The notes: generated by a model not told the origin, from the letters alone. DNA of 64,000 bases from Haloferax litoreum (GCF_009674605.1 NZ_WKJO01000001.1:2232001-2296000); one strand, 5' to 3'; shown: positions 44,940 through 54,714, numbered from the stretch's first letter. Program-made: numbers and translations.

Positions 44940-47060
44940 ATGGACGACGGCTCGGGTGCTGACGTACGCGTTCTTCACGTCGACGACGAGCCGAGCCTCA
45001 CTGACCTCGTCTCTATCTATCTCGAACGCGAGGCGGGCGACGTCGACCTCTCGGTGACGACGTCGAACTCGGGGACTGACGCGCTGGAACGACTCCGGCA
45101 AGAGCGAATCGACTGTATCGTTTCGGACTACGACATGCCGGACATCGACGGATTGGAGTTCCTCAGAGCGGTTCGGTCAGAACATCCCGACCTCCCGTTC
45201 ATTCTCTTCACCGGGAAAGGCTCCGAAGAAGTCGCGCGGGACGCGTTCCGCGTCGGTGCGACCGACTACATGCAGAAGGACACGGGTACCGACCAGTACA
45301 CGGTCCTCGCGAACCGCGTGGTCAACGCTGTCTCGCAGTATCGCGCGAAAGCCGCCTCAGAACGCTACGGAACCGCAATCGAAGTCCTCGACAGCGGCGT
45401 CTACTCGCTCGACAGCGACGCGCGCTTTTCGTCCGTCGACGAAGTCTTCTGTGACCTCACGGGGTACGACCGGTCGGATATCCTCGGCACACGATTTACC
45501 GACATCATCGAGAACACCCCCGACGAACTCGAAGCGGTGTTCGAGACGGTCACTAGTTCGACCGGCCCGGAGACAGAGCGATTCGAAGCGGTGCTTGCCC
45601 CCGGCCCGAACTATCCGCACGACGACCTCCTGTGCGAAGGCCACCTCGCGGCCCGACCGACGGAAGATGGTGAATCGGGCGTCATCGGAACGCTGCAAGA
45701 CGTGACCGAGCGTCGGCGGCATCGGGACCGAATTCACTACGAAACACGGCTGAAAGACGCCGTCTTGGACACGTCGACGTCGCTGATGAGCGCCGAAGCG
45801 GACGAAATCGGGACGAAGATAGAGTGGACCCTCCAGACGGTCGGTGAAGTCGCTGGCCTCGACCGGTGTTCCGTGTACCTCTACGACGACGAGACGAACG
45901 TCGCCGCCCGAATGCACGATTGGCAGAGCGGCAACCACACCAACCACCCGAATCGTATCTCGCTCCGAGACGCTCGCTGGTTGGTCGAACGCTTACACCG
46001 CTTCGAGAACGCGTGTCTCCACAGCGTGTCTGACCTCCCACCGGAGGCATCGAAGACGAAACGCGTCCTCGCAGACGCAGAGACCGGTGGATTCGTCTCC
46101 GTCCCGATGGTTTCGAAGTGGTCGCTCGTCGGATTCGTCGTCTTCGACGTGGTCGACGACGGCCGGTCGTGGACCGACACGGAAGTCGACCTGCTTCGGT
46201 CTGTCGGCAACAACATCACACACACGCTGGCGAGACAGCGGAGAGAGCGCGAACTCCGGCGGCAGAACGACCGCCTCGAAGAGTTTGCGTCGGTCGTCTC
46301 ACACGACCTCCGGAACCCACTCAACGTCGCGAAGGGGTTCGTCGAACTCGCCCGTGAGGAAGACGACGTGACGCACCTCGACCGGGCACTCGACGGCGTC
46401 AGCCGAATGGACACGCTGCTCAACGACGTGCTCACGCTGGCCAGACAGGGGCGGAAAGTCGGCGAAACCAGCTCTGTCGCCATCGAGAACGTGGTCGAAC
46501 GAGCGTGGAAAGCCGTCGACACCGGCGGCGATGCCGTTCTCATCGTCGAGGATGGCCTCGGGACCACGCCGGCCGACGAGGGACGACTCCAGCAGGCCTT
46601 CGAGAACTTGTTCCGAAACGCTGTCGAGCATGGTTCGACAGGCCGTCGGAATCCTTCCGACGACACTGTAGAACACGGTTCCACAGGCACCCAGACCGTG
46701 TCTGGTGACGACGCTGTCGAGTCTGGTGCTGCGGAGGGTGCAGACTCTCACGGTGACGGTGTGGACCGGAATCCGGATATCTTGGTCCGCGTCGGGCCGA
46801 CGCAGTCCGGGTTCTACATCGCCGACGACGGGTCTGGCATCCCCGAGGACAAACGCGATACAGTGTTCGAACACGGACACACCACGTCCGAGTCTGGAAG
46901 TGGGTTCGGTCTTTCTATCGTCGAGAGCATCGTCGAGGCCCACGGCTGGGAGATAACGGTCACCGAACCAGAACCCGACCTCGGTGGGGCGCGGTTCGAG
47001 TTCGACGTCGGCGGTGTCCGCTCAGAGGTCGAACCCCGGTTTTCCCTCAGCGACGACTGA
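44940..47060 (+). CDS. Hybrid sensor histidine kinase (REC–PAS–GAF–HisKA–HATPase)
   Basis: 706 aa from ATG 44940; GTG 44928 is alternative. Receiver domain (1–125): VLHVDDEPSLTDLV, phospho-acceptor VSDYDMPDIDG, LFTGKG and MQKDTG (Lys). PAS (about 135–250), GAF-like (about 275–425: LDRCSVYLYDDETNVAARMHDWQ), HisKA with H-box FASVVSHDLRNPLNVA, and HATPase_c with N-box QQAFENLFRNAVEHG, G-boxes DDGSGIPEDK and GSGFGLSIV. Cytosolic: no TM helix. A ~55-residue insert rich in Gly/Thr/Ser with repeated VEHGSTG follows the N-box. Signals unknown. Confidence 0.9.
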   Translation: MDDGSGADVRVLHVDDEPSLTDLVSIYLEREAGDVDLSVTTSNSGTDALERLRQERIDCIVSDYDMPDIDGLEFLRAVRSEHPDLPFILFTGKGSEEVARDAFRVGATDYMQKDTGTDQYTVLANRVVNAVSQYRAKAASERYGTAIEVLDSGVYSLDSDARFSSVDEVFCDLTGYDRSDILGTRFTDIIENTPDELEAVFETVTSSTGPETERFEAVLAPGPNYPHDDLLCEGHLAARPTEDGESGVIGTLQDVTERRRHRDRIHYETRLKDAVLDTSTSLMSAEADEIGTKIEWTLQTVGEVAGLDRCSVYLYDDETNVAARMHDWQSGNHTNHPNRISLRDARWLVERLHRFENACLHSVSDLPPEASKTKRVLADAETGGFVSVPMVSKWSLVGFVVFDVVDDGRSWTDTEVDLLRSVGNNITHTLARQRRERELRRQNDRLEEFASVVSHDLRNPLNVAKGFVELAREEDDVTHLDRALDGVSRMDTLLNDVLTLARQGRKVGETSSVAIENVVERAWKAVDTGGDAVLIVEDGLGTTPADEGRLQQAFENLFRNAVEHGSTGRRNPSDDTVEHGSTGTQTVSGDDAVESGAAEGADSHGDGVDRNPDILVRVGPTQSGFYIADDGSGIPEDKRDTVFEHGHTTSESGSGFGLSIVESIVEAHGWEITVTEPEPDLGGARFEFDVGGVRSEVEPRFSLSDD

Positions 47061-47066
47061 GAAACT

Positions 47067-47546
47067 CTATTCTACCGCCGCCTTCGTCCGTCGATGCCGC
47101 TCACGGAACATGGGCTCGAACCCGACATCACCAAAGACGCCGGCGAGTTCGCCCAACGGACCGAACGGGAGTTCGTACGCGACCCTGTCGTCGATAATCG
47201 TCTCGTCGCCGTCGGCGACGAAGCGATGCGTGTGTACCCAGCGCTCGAACGGCCCGCCGGCCATGTCGTCGCGGAACCACGCCGTCGTCTCGTCTTTCTC
47301 GCGTCCGAGGATGCGCGAGACCCACCGCTGGCGTGGCCCGACACCGAACGGGCGCATCGACATCTCGATTTCCGTTCCAGCGACGAGTTCGTCTGGGTCG
47401 CTGTCGCCGTCGGGCCCGCGAACGGCGACGATTTCGAGGTTCATCCACGCCGGTGTGAGGGCCTCTAATCCCGAGATATCGGAGTGGAACTCCCAGACGC
47501 GTTCGAGGGGCGCAGCGACGCGGGTCCGACGCTGGTACACTGGCAT
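47067..47546 (-). CDS. SRPBCC-fold (START/Bet v1-like) protein
   Basis: 159 aa: MPVYQRRTRVAAPLERVWEFHSDISGLEALTPAWMNLEIV…, then GTEIEMSMRPFGVGPRQRWVSRILGREKDETTAWFRDDMAGGPFERWVHTHRFVADGDETIIDDRVAYELPFGPLGELAGVF. The 'V.AP...VW.FH.D' start and the paired long strands followed by a C-terminal helix are typical of polyketide-cyclase/SRPBCC proteins of the haloarchaeal cyclase type that bind hydrophobic ligands. Exact function unknown. Convergent with the kinase gene (stop-to-stop 6 nt). Confidence 0.75.
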   Translation of the reverse strand: MPVYQRRTRVAAPLERVWEFHSDISGLEALTPAWMNLEIVAVRGPDGDSDPDELVAGTEIEMSMRPFGVGPRQRWVSRILGREKDETTAWFRDDMAGGPFERWVHTHRFVADGDETIIDDRVAYELPFGPLGELAGVFGDVGFEPMFRERHRRTKAAVE

Positions 47547-47944
47547 ACGTGCTCGTTAGGCCCGAGGCTGGAAAGCAGTGATGGCACCGAGCGACGGCGG
47601 CGAGAGGACGGGTGCCGTCGCTGACGATGCAGAAGACGCCTACGCGGCAACTCTTGTGGCACGAACCGCGTAGGCGGGCAAGGGCAACGCTCGGCCGTCG
47701 TGGAATTCGGGTTGGCTGTCGGTAGACGGCCGGGTGTCGTTGTATCACCACGACACGTGTCGTGGCGGGGATAGCTATTCCAGGAAACACCTTAATAATT
47801 TTGCATGTTTCGGTGAACGTCTCCGGCCGTGGACTGTGTGAAGAGAGGAAATCCAGTGATGCCCACGGGTCACCGCCAGACACGACTACCCGACCGATTG
47901 CACCTTACTGGAGACGTTGGAAAATACTCGCCCGAAGTGTATGC
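47547..47944. other. Intergenic region with an 18-bp perfect palindrome
   Basis: 398 nt without a supported gene, between the SRPBCC start and the GH15 stop. CCACGACACGTGTCGTGG at 47748–47765 is a perfect palindrome; AACACCTTAATAATTTTGC (about 47786–47804) is the AT-rich, TATA-like part. The rest shows no RNA or repeat that I recognise. Long frames crossing this region are shadows of the GH15 gene. Confidence 0.6.
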
Positions 47945-50900
47945 TTAGAGCGTGAACCGCGAGACGGTCGTTCCGGCCTTCGTCAGGTCGGTGTGTGTCG
48001 CGGCGGCGACGGTGACTTGATTCTCGCCGTACTCGATGGCGACTTCGACTTCGAACGACTCGTCTTCGGGTTCGACGAGCGTCGTCTCACCGGGCGTCTT
48101 CACCGCGGCGACGGCGGCGTCAGTCTGCCCGGAGACGACGAGTTTGTCGCCTTTGAAGCGGGTGCTCACGCGGAGACTCGGCCCGGACGGGCGGTCACGT
48201 TCGACGTAGCGTTCACGGACGAACGCCGGCGTCTCGACCGGTTCGCCGGCGTCGACACCGTGTGCGAGGCGAACGAACTGTGCCATCGACCACGCGAGTG
48301 GTGTCGCACTGCCGGTCCCTTCGCCGAACTCCCAGTTGAAGGCCGTCGAGTGTTCACGGTCCCAGACCTGTTCGGCCAACATTCGACCGGAGTTGGAGAA
48401 CGCTGCCATCGTCCGGAGGAGGTTCTTCGGCGCGAGTTTGCCCGCTTCGGTTCCGGCGATGAGTTCGTACTCACCACGCTCGCCGGTGAAGATTGGCCAG
48501 AGGCGACCCTTGCCTTTGGCGTCGATAGACCACGGGGCACCTTCTTCGTCGCGTTCGCGCTCACCGTAGCCGTCACCGTTGTAGCGGTAGAACGCCGGAC
48601 CGTGTGGCGTATCGACGCGAATCGTCTCGTCCGTCTCTTCGATGGAGTTGCGAATTATCTCGTCGTCGGCCGGTTTGATGCCGAGGCGTGTCAGTTCGAG
48701 GAACCCGCCGTCGATAATCTCGCGTTCGTCCAGCGTCGGGCCGTTGTTCGCCAGCGTCCGGAGGTGTCCGGCGTCGGGTTCGCCATCACGGGTGATGCGG
48801 ACGTAGTACGGCGTGTGCGTGTGGCGGTCGGTGCCCGTGCGGGTCGCGGTCCAGTCGTCCACGCGCTCGGCCCAATCGTCCGCGAGGGCGAGCCAGACCA
48901 AGGCGTCCTCGTCGTGGCCCTCATCGAGTGCGACGGCGGCCGCGCAGGCGAGCCCTGCGATTTCGGCCGCGATAGACGACGGCGAGTATCCGGCTTCTTC
49001 TTCCCATCGTTCCTGTGCAGTCGGCGGTCCGTTTCGAGCGACGTAGTCCGCAGACCGTTTGACGTTGACGTAGTCGTAGTCCACGTCGTCGAAGGTCACA
49101 CCGTGTTCTGTGAGCATGTACGCCATCACCTGCGGGAAGGAGATGTTGTCCATCTGCTCGCCGCCCCAGCGGGTCCGGCCGTTGAGGTAGGTGTTCTGCG
49201 GGATGAATCCCCGGTCGTCCTGCTGGTGCGTGTAGATGTATTCCAGCGCGTCGATGGACGTCTCGATGTCGCCGACAGCCTCGAAGACGGTGAAGACCTG
49301 ATAGAGGTCACGCGACCAGACGAAGTTGTACCCGTACCCCTTCGATTCCTCCGCAGGGACGACTTCGCCCCACGGAACCGACGGTGACGCGATGCCTGCG
49401 CCGAGGTAGGTCTTGTCCTCGACTGCCCGGAGACTCATCAGACAGGTCTTGTACTGTGCCGTGAGGTCAGGGTCGCTCGCGACCGAATCTGGGAGGTCTT
49501 TGTCCGAGAGGAACTCCTCCCACGAGTCGGTGTACGCTCCGCGAACCGTCTCGTAGCCACGAGTGAGCGCACCGGCGGCCTCGCCGAGCGCGGCGGCGGT
49601 GTCGGCGTGTTCGGCCAAGCCGAGTGCGAGCGTCTCCGAGAGGTCGTCGCCGGTCCCGATTCGTCCGACGAGGACGACGTTCTCGTCGTCGACGCGTTCT
49701 TGTGCGGTCGGCAGTTCGCCCTTGGAGAAGAACTCCGCGAGGTACTTCGACCCGGCGACGCCGACGGTGGCCCACTCGAATCGTCCGGCAGTAGTCAGTG
49801 CGATGGCGACGCTGTACTCCTGACCGTTCTCGTCGATGAGGAGCGTATCGCGTCCTTCACCGGCATCGAACGCGCCGGCGTCGCGTGCGACGAGGTGGTA
49901 ACTTCCGAGTTGGCCGAGACGGATACCCCGGTCTTTCGTTCCGGTGTTGGCCAGTGCCGTGTCGGCGACGGTGTACAGTTCGTACTCGCCGCCGTCGAAG
50001 GATTCGAACTGCACGTCCGCGAGCATCGCGTCGTGTTCGGGGTCGATGGTGTACTCGACGGTGAGTTCCCACTCGTGACCGCGGCCATCACCAGTCTCGG
50101 TGATGACGTGCCGGAACACGAGTGCGTCTTCGTCGACGATTTCGGCGCGTCGTTCGACGGTATCTGCGTGGTCGTCGCGTCGGGTCTCGTTGTGGGTCCG
50201 CGCCGTGTACTCGGCCTTCGGGTCGGCGTCGACGACGAGGAAGTCCAGCGTCCGGAGGTTCATCAAGTCGACACGCGGGAAGCGAACCTCGGTGAGTGCA
50301 CCTTCGGTGAGCGTGTACCAGAGTCGCGAGGGGTCTTCGGACCCGTGGTCGGCGACGGTGCCGATTCCGTACTTCTCACCGGTCGTCCACCGGGGTCGGT
50401 TCTCCGGGCCAGTCGGCGCGGGTTTCGGTGCCGGGAGCGCGTCGATTTCTGCGAGGATGGCTGTCGTCTCCATCCGAATCGCGTGTGGCCACCCGAGCGG
50501 TGTCGCACTGTCTGGCGTCCCGTCGTCGAACACTTGTTCGGCGAGGTAGCCTGCGTCCGTCGAGAATGGGCCGTCGGGTTGGAGCAGTTCGTAGAGGTTC
50601 GTCGCACGTTCGACGAACCGGCGTCCGTCCTTGCCGAGTCGGTCACAGAGGACGCCGAACTTCGCGGCGGCGTTGGCACCCCACGAGGTGGCGACAGACC
50701 AAACTTTCTCGCCGTCTTGTCCACCGGCACGCCAGTAGTCGTCTTCGAATCGGACCAACCCGGCCACGTCGCCGCGGGGGTTCCGGTACAGTCCTTTCAG
50801 CGTCGCCGCCATGTGCTTGACGAGGCGGTTCGCCGTCTCGGAGTCCACCTCTTCGATGTCGGCGTAGGCGTCCACGGCGTCGACGAGTGCGAAGGTGGCG

Positions 50901-52480
50901 GAGTCGAGTCTGTCGTCGCGTTCGCCGTTTCGGTCGAGGCGGAGCGCGTACACCTCTCTGTCTTCGTCCCACAGTTTGTCCAGTCCCTCGTACACGAGGG
51001 CCGCTTGTTCGGCGGCGTGTTCGCGCAACTCCTCGTTGAGTGGCGCGGTGGCGATGGTTGCGTACGCCTGCAAGAACGTCGCGGCCGTGTGTGTGAACCG
51101 ACCGGCCATGTTCTCCCACGCGTTCTGGCACGCCATCGGGAGGCCGTCGTCTTCCAGACTGCTGTCGAGTCCGGAGATGCCCGCCGCGATGGTCGAGCGG
51201 ATGCGGCCGACGAGTTCGTCGTCGAGTTCGTCACGACGCTCCGTGAGGACAGTCGCGAGGTAGGTCAGCACACTCGCCGTCTGGTCGGCCTGATACTCCC
51301 CGTCGCCGGCACCTTCGACACGGCCGTGTGCCCATCCGGGCGCGATGCTCCCGTCGACGGCCCAGACGCGGTGTGGCCACGTCCCGTCTTCGAGTTGCGT
51401 ACGACAGTAGAACTCGGCGCTGGTCGCGAGGCGGTCTGCGAGGCCGAGTTCGAACGCGTCGTCAGCGTGCGCGAGTGCGCGCGAGATTTCTGCGTCGTCT
51501 CGGAACCACGTGTACCCGTACCCACCCGAGTGGGCGTAGAACGGGTCGAACTCGGGGCCTGCGATGCGGGCGCCGCTGGGTGCAGTCAGGAGCGAGAGCG
51601 CACGGAGGTCTGACCGGACGATTCGTTCGCGGGGCGTCCCCTCGGGCACGTACACTTCTGCTTGTTCGCGTGCGGCCGCACGGAGTTCGTCGGCCGTCGC
51701 GTGTTGGAGTGCGCAGTGCTGGAGGTCCGCGAGTGCGTCAACCCGGTCCATCTCGCTGTGGTCGGAGAGTTGGGTGACGAGTGTCGTTCGTGCTGCCCGC
51801 CCATTCTGTTCGAGTGGGGCGCTGACGACCACGTCACCGGAGAGGTGCGTGTCTTCGTAGCTATTGAGGACTGCCTCACGGGGGAAGTCGAACACGTCGT
51901 CGGAGAGCATCTCGTCGAAGCGTTCGGGAATCTGGCCGCGAACGTCGTCGAGACCGGTCGATGCGGTGACGTAGTCGTGTTCGTCGCGATGGAACACCTC
52001 GACGGCTTGCGTCCCGTTGGGTCCGCCGTCCTGATGGATGAGTCGCCCGACTTGCGTCTCGCGCCCTTCGGGTGCGAGGGTGAGAAACGCGGTCAGGTGG
52101 GCGTCGGTCGGAATCGCACCGCGCAGTTCGACGTGTGTCACGTGCGCGCGACCGAGTGTCAGGTCGTACTGGTGGACGGTGTACTCGCCGGCGTCGTACT
52201 CGGTTTCGACGAGACTCGTCTCTCGATAGTAGTGCTGCCGGACGGATTCGAGTTCGTCGAACCAGTGTGTTTCGCCGTCTGTCTCGATACCGAACCGAGA
52301 GCGGTCGATTCCATAGAGGCCGGAGAGCGCAGACGAGTAATCGCGGAGAGACCCGTTGAGACCGACGAAGACGAGTCGGTCCCCATGGCCCGAGAACGCG
52401 CCATCCGAGGTCTGACACTCCTCTGGGAAGCGCCCACCCCGGTCACGCTTGAATTCGTTTAACGCGGTCCGAAGTCGCAT
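47945..52480 (-). CDS. Tandem GH15 glucoamylase/glucodextranase-like protein (1511 aa)
   Basis: Two GH15-type halves in one continuous frame. Half 1 (about 1–690): N-terminal beta domain, then (alpha/alpha)6 with SGGYGYTWFRDDAEISRALA, QNAWENMAGRFTHTAATFLQAY, SWGANAAAKFGVL, TDAGYLAEQVFDDGTPDSATPLGW. Half 2 (about 697–1511): glucodextranase-type N-domain (SRLWYTLTEGALTEVRFPRVDLMNLRTLDFLVVDA), then YNFVWSRDLYQVFTV, GFIPQNTYLNGRTRWGGEQMDN, WEEEAGYSPSSIAAEI (acid Glu near 1160), NWEFGEGTGSATPLAWSMAQF (base Glu near 1383) and a C-terminal beta domain. No signal peptide, so cytosolic. Likely removes glucose from alpha-glucan ends. Confidence 0.88.
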   Translation of the reverse strand: MRLRTALNEFKRDRGGRFPEECQTSDGAFSGHGDRLVFVGLNGSLRDYSSALSGLYGIDRSRFGIETDGETHWFDELESVRQHYYRETSLVETEYDAGEYTVHQYDLTLGRAHVTHVELRGAIPTDAHLTAFLTLAPEGRETQVGRLIHQDGGPNGTQAVEVFHRDEHDYVTASTGLDDVRGQIPERFDEMLSDDVFDFPREAVLNSYEDTHLSGDVVVSAPLEQNGRAARTTLVTQLSDHSEMDRVDALADLQHCALQHATADELRAAAREQAEVYVPEGTPRERIVRSDLRALSLLTAPSGARIAGPEFDPFYAHSGGYGYTWFRDDAEISRALAHADDAFELGLADRLATSAEFYCRTQLEDGTWPHRVWAVDGSIAPGWAHGRVEGAGDGEYQADQTASVLTYLATVLTERRDELDDELVGRIRSTIAAGISGLDSSLEDDGLPMACQNAWENMAGRFTHTAATFLQAYATIATAPLNEELREHAAEQAALVYEGLDKLWDEDREVYALRLDRNGERDDRLDSATFALVDAVDAYADIEEVDSETANRLVKHMAATLKGLYRNPRGDVAGLVRFEDDYWRAGGQDGEKVWSVATSWGANAAAKFGVLCDRLGKDGRRFVERATNLYELLQPDGPFSTDAGYLAEQVFDDGTPDSATPLGWPHAIRMETTAILAEIDALPAPKPAPTGPENRPRWTTGEKYGIGTVADHGSEDPSRLWYTLTEGALTEVRFPRVDLMNLRTLDFLVVDADPKAEYTARTHNETRRDDHADTVERRAEIVDEDALVFRHVITETGDGRGHEWELTVEYTIDPEHDAMLADVQFESFDGGEYELYTVADTALANTGTKDRGIRLGQLGSYHLVARDAGAFDAGEGRDTLLIDENGQEYSVAIALTTAGRFEWATVGVAGSKYLAEFFSKGELPTAQERVDDENVVLVGRIGTGDDLSETLALGLAEHADTAAALGEAAGALTRGYETVRGAYTDSWEEFLSDKDLPDSVASDPDLTAQYKTCLMSLRAVEDKTYLGAGIASPSVPWGEVVPAEESKGYGYNFVWSRDLYQVFTVFEAVGDIETSIDALEYIYTHQQDDRGFIPQNTYLNGRTRWGGEQMDNISFPQVMAYMLTEHGVTFDDVDYDYVNVKRSADYVARNGPPTAQERWEEEAGYSPSSIAAEIAGLACAAAVALDEGHDEDALVWLALADDWAERVDDWTATRTGTDRHTHTPYYVRITRDGEPDAGHLRTLANNGPTLDEREIIDGGFLELTRLGIKPADDEIIRNSIEETDETIRVDTPHGPAFYRYNGDGYGERERDEEGAPWSIDAKGKGRLWPIFTGERGEYELIAGTEAGKLAPKNLLRTMAAFSNSGRMLAEQVWDREHSTAFNWEFGEGTGSATPLAWSMAQFVRLAHGVDAGEPVETPAFVRERYVERDRPSGPSLRVSTRFKGDKLVVSGQTDAAVAAVKTPGETTLVEPEDESFEVEVAIEYGENQVTVAAATHTDLTKAGTTVSRFTL

Positions 52481-52653
52481 AGAGGTAGACGTTGGTCTCG
52501 AACCATAAGTATTGGCCGCTCGTCGCCCATCTTACCTCTATTCTTAGTAAACTTTCGTACCCTTTCTGACGACGGGGTAGGGGCCGTCTGCCGACTAAAC
52601 AAGTATTCTCACGGGAGTAAATACAAAGTCACCCGGTACGTTCTACTGTACAT
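52481..52653. promoter_or_regulatory. Divergent promoter of the glucan genes
   Basis: 173 nt between the GH15 gene (minus) and GH13 gene (plus). It contains TATT-CTCACGG-GAGTA at 52604–52619, one mismatch from the haloarchaeal TrmB operator (TACT-N7-GAGTA), and several AT-rich TATA-like runs (GTAAACTT, GTAAATACAAA). Only the spacing and motif are evidence; no binding is shown. Confidence 0.4.
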
Positions 52654-54672
52654 ATGCATCACCCAGGACCGCCGCAGTTCATGGCTGTCGGTGAGTCAGT
52701 CCAACTTGCACCGCGCGACCCAGCACCCGACGCCGAGTACGCGTGGCGCGTTCGAAGCGCGCCCGTCGCCAGCAGCCTCGAACTCGCCGAAGACGAGGCG
52801 GTCGTCCAGTTCGACCCCGACGCCGCGGGAACCTACGTCCTCGAACTCGACGCCCCGGATGGCACCCACACGCTGACCATCCGTGTCTTCCCCGGTTCGT
52901 ACCTTCCCGCGGGGTCGGTCCGAAGCGGGGCCAGCGGGATGAGCGGAATGAGCGGTTACAGCGGCCAGAGCGGGTCTGCCCGGCCGACGCAGGTCAGCGG
53001 TGGCGCGTCAGGGTCCGGAAGCGGTGCCGATGAGGCCCAGCGTGGCGACGGGGGGCGCCCACGCATCCGTCTCGATGCCACCGTCGAAGACGACGTGGTC
53101 GTCGTTCGTGCCGACCCACAACCGAACCCGAACAGTGAGACCGACCGCGACGACCTGGTTGTCGAGTTCGTCGTCGACGACCGGGACGAAGTAGACGAGA
53201 CTGCCGTCGAGACCGACGGCTGGGAACTCCGTGTTCCGCTCTCGGCTATCGGTGACAGACTTCGCGTCCACGCCGTCGCCATCGACGAGACGTACAGCGT
53301 CCCCGACACCGTCACCGTCGAACGCGATGCGCTGACCGACGGTGGCGTCGCGGAGACCGAAGTTGAAGCGAAGAGTCAAGCCGACGGCTCTGGCGCGCAG
53401 TCAGCGTCCGTCTCCCGCCCCAACGACCCACCAAAGTGGGCACAGGAGGTGACCCTCTACGAGATTTACGTCCGGGGCTACGCCTCTGACGACGACGAGG
53501 CCGACAACACCTTCGAGGCACTCGAAAAGCGACTCGACTACCTCGAATCGCTCGGCGTCGACTGCCTGTGGTTGACTCCTGTCCTCCAGAACGACCACGC
53601 GCCCCACGGCTACAACATCGTGGACTTCTACTCCATCGCGGAGGACCTCGGCACCCGAGAAGACTACGAGCAGTTCGTCGAGGCCGCCCACGACCACGGG
53701 ATGAAGGTCCTCTTCGACCTCGTTTTGAATCACTCGGCGCGCGACCACCCGTTCTTCGAGGACGCGTACAAGAACCCCGACTCCGACTACTACGACTGGT
53801 ACGAGTGGCAGGACAACGGTGAACCGGGCACCTACTTCGACTGGGAGTTCATCGCAAACTTCGACCACCGGAACCTCGACGTTCGACGCTACCTCCTCGA
53901 CGCCGTGGACATGTGGGCCGACGTGGCCGACGGATTCCGCTGCGACATGGCGTGGGCCGTCCCCGACACCTTCTGGCAGGAGATTCGTGAACGCGTCAAG
54001 TCGAAAGACCCCGAGTTCCTCCTTCTCGACGAGACCATTCCGTACATCGCCGACTTCCACGAGGGGATGTTCGACATGCACTTCGACACGACGCTGTACT
54101 TCACGCTCCGGCAGGTCGGCCGCGGCGACGAACCCGCCGAGCGCATCCTCGACGCCATCGACCAGCGTGCCGAAGTCGGCTTTCCCGACCACGCGGCGTT
54201 CATGCTCTACCTCGAAAACCACGACGAGACGCGCTACATCGTCGAGTGCGGTGAGTCCGAAGCGATGGCCGCCGCGGGCGCACTCTTCACGCTCCCCGGC
54301 GTCCCGATGGTCTACGGCGGCCAAGAGATTGGTCAGCGCGGACGCCGCGACGCCCTCGCGTGGAAGCACGCCCGCGACGACATCCGCGACCACTACGAGC
54401 GACTCATCGAGGTCCGCGACGAGACGCCTGCACTCCGATACAATGGGTCGTTCCGGCGCATCGACTACGAGGCTGACTCCGACCGCGTCGTCGCGTTCGT
54501 CCGCGACCACGACGACGGGTCGTATCTCTGCGCGCTGAACTTCAGCGACGACCCGGTCACGGTCGACGTCGGTGACCTCGCAGTCGACGCCACGGACATC
54601 GTCTCCGGCGACTCCATCGCCGCCGAAGGTGGCCTTCGCGTCGACGACGTTGCAATCTGCCCCCTCGCCTGA
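52654..54672 (+). CDS. GH13 alpha-amylase-family glycosidase with Ig-like N-domain
   Basis: 672 aa; starts MHHPGPPQFMAVGESVQLAP. Residues ~10–90 form a beta domain, then a SG-rich spacer (SGASGMSGMSGYSGQSGS), a second beta domain (~130–225), and the GH13 barrel from about 265. Catalytic residues: Asp431 (GFRCDMAW), Glu460 (LLDETI), Asp524 (ENHDET). YEIYVRGYASD and FDLVLNHSARDHP are regions I/V-like. No signal peptide; a cytosolic maltodextrin/cyclodextrin-type enzyme such as haloarchaeal MalA is the closest functional comparison. Divergent from the GH15 gene; 42 nt before the next glycosidase. Confidence 0.85.
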   Translation: MHHPGPPQFMAVGESVQLAPRDPAPDAEYAWRVRSAPVASSLELAEDEAVVQFDPDAAGTYVLELDAPDGTHTLTIRVFPGSYLPAGSVRSGASGMSGMSGYSGQSGSARPTQVSGGASGSGSGADEAQRGDGGRPRIRLDATVEDDVVVVRADPQPNPNSETDRDDLVVEFVVDDRDEVDETAVETDGWELRVPLSAIGDRLRVHAVAIDETYSVPDTVTVERDALTDGGVAETEVEAKSQADGSGAQSASVSRPNDPPKWAQEVTLYEIYVRGYASDDDEADNTFEALEKRLDYLESLGVDCLWLTPVLQNDHAPHGYNIVDFYSIAEDLGTREDYEQFVEAAHDHGMKVLFDLVLNHSARDHPFFEDAYKNPDSDYYDWYEWQDNGEPGTYFDWEFIANFDHRNLDVRRYLLDAVDMWADVADGFRCDMAWAVPDTFWQEIRERVKSKDPEFLLLDETIPYIADFHEGMFDMHFDTTLYFTLRQVGRGDEPAERILDAIDQRAEVGFPDHAAFMLYLENHDETRYIVECGESEAMAAAGALFTLPGVPMVYGGQEIGQRGRRDALAWKHARDDIRDHYERLIEVRDETPALRYNGSFRRIDYEADSDRVVAFVRDHDDGSYLCALNFSDDPVTVDVGDLAVDATDIVSGDSIAAEGGLRVDDVAICPLA

Positions 54673-54714
54673 GTACCTCTCGACAACCCTCTGTCAGCTG
54701 TTCACCCATTCACG

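Noticed and set aside
47762-49387. Long plus-strand reading frames opposite the 1511-aa GH15 gene (541 aa, and 668 aa at 49607–51613)
   Set aside because: They lie entirely on the opposite strand of a well-supported glycosidase, have no recognisable domain, and are rich in Arg/Val/Gly in the way expected of antisense frames in high-GC DNA.
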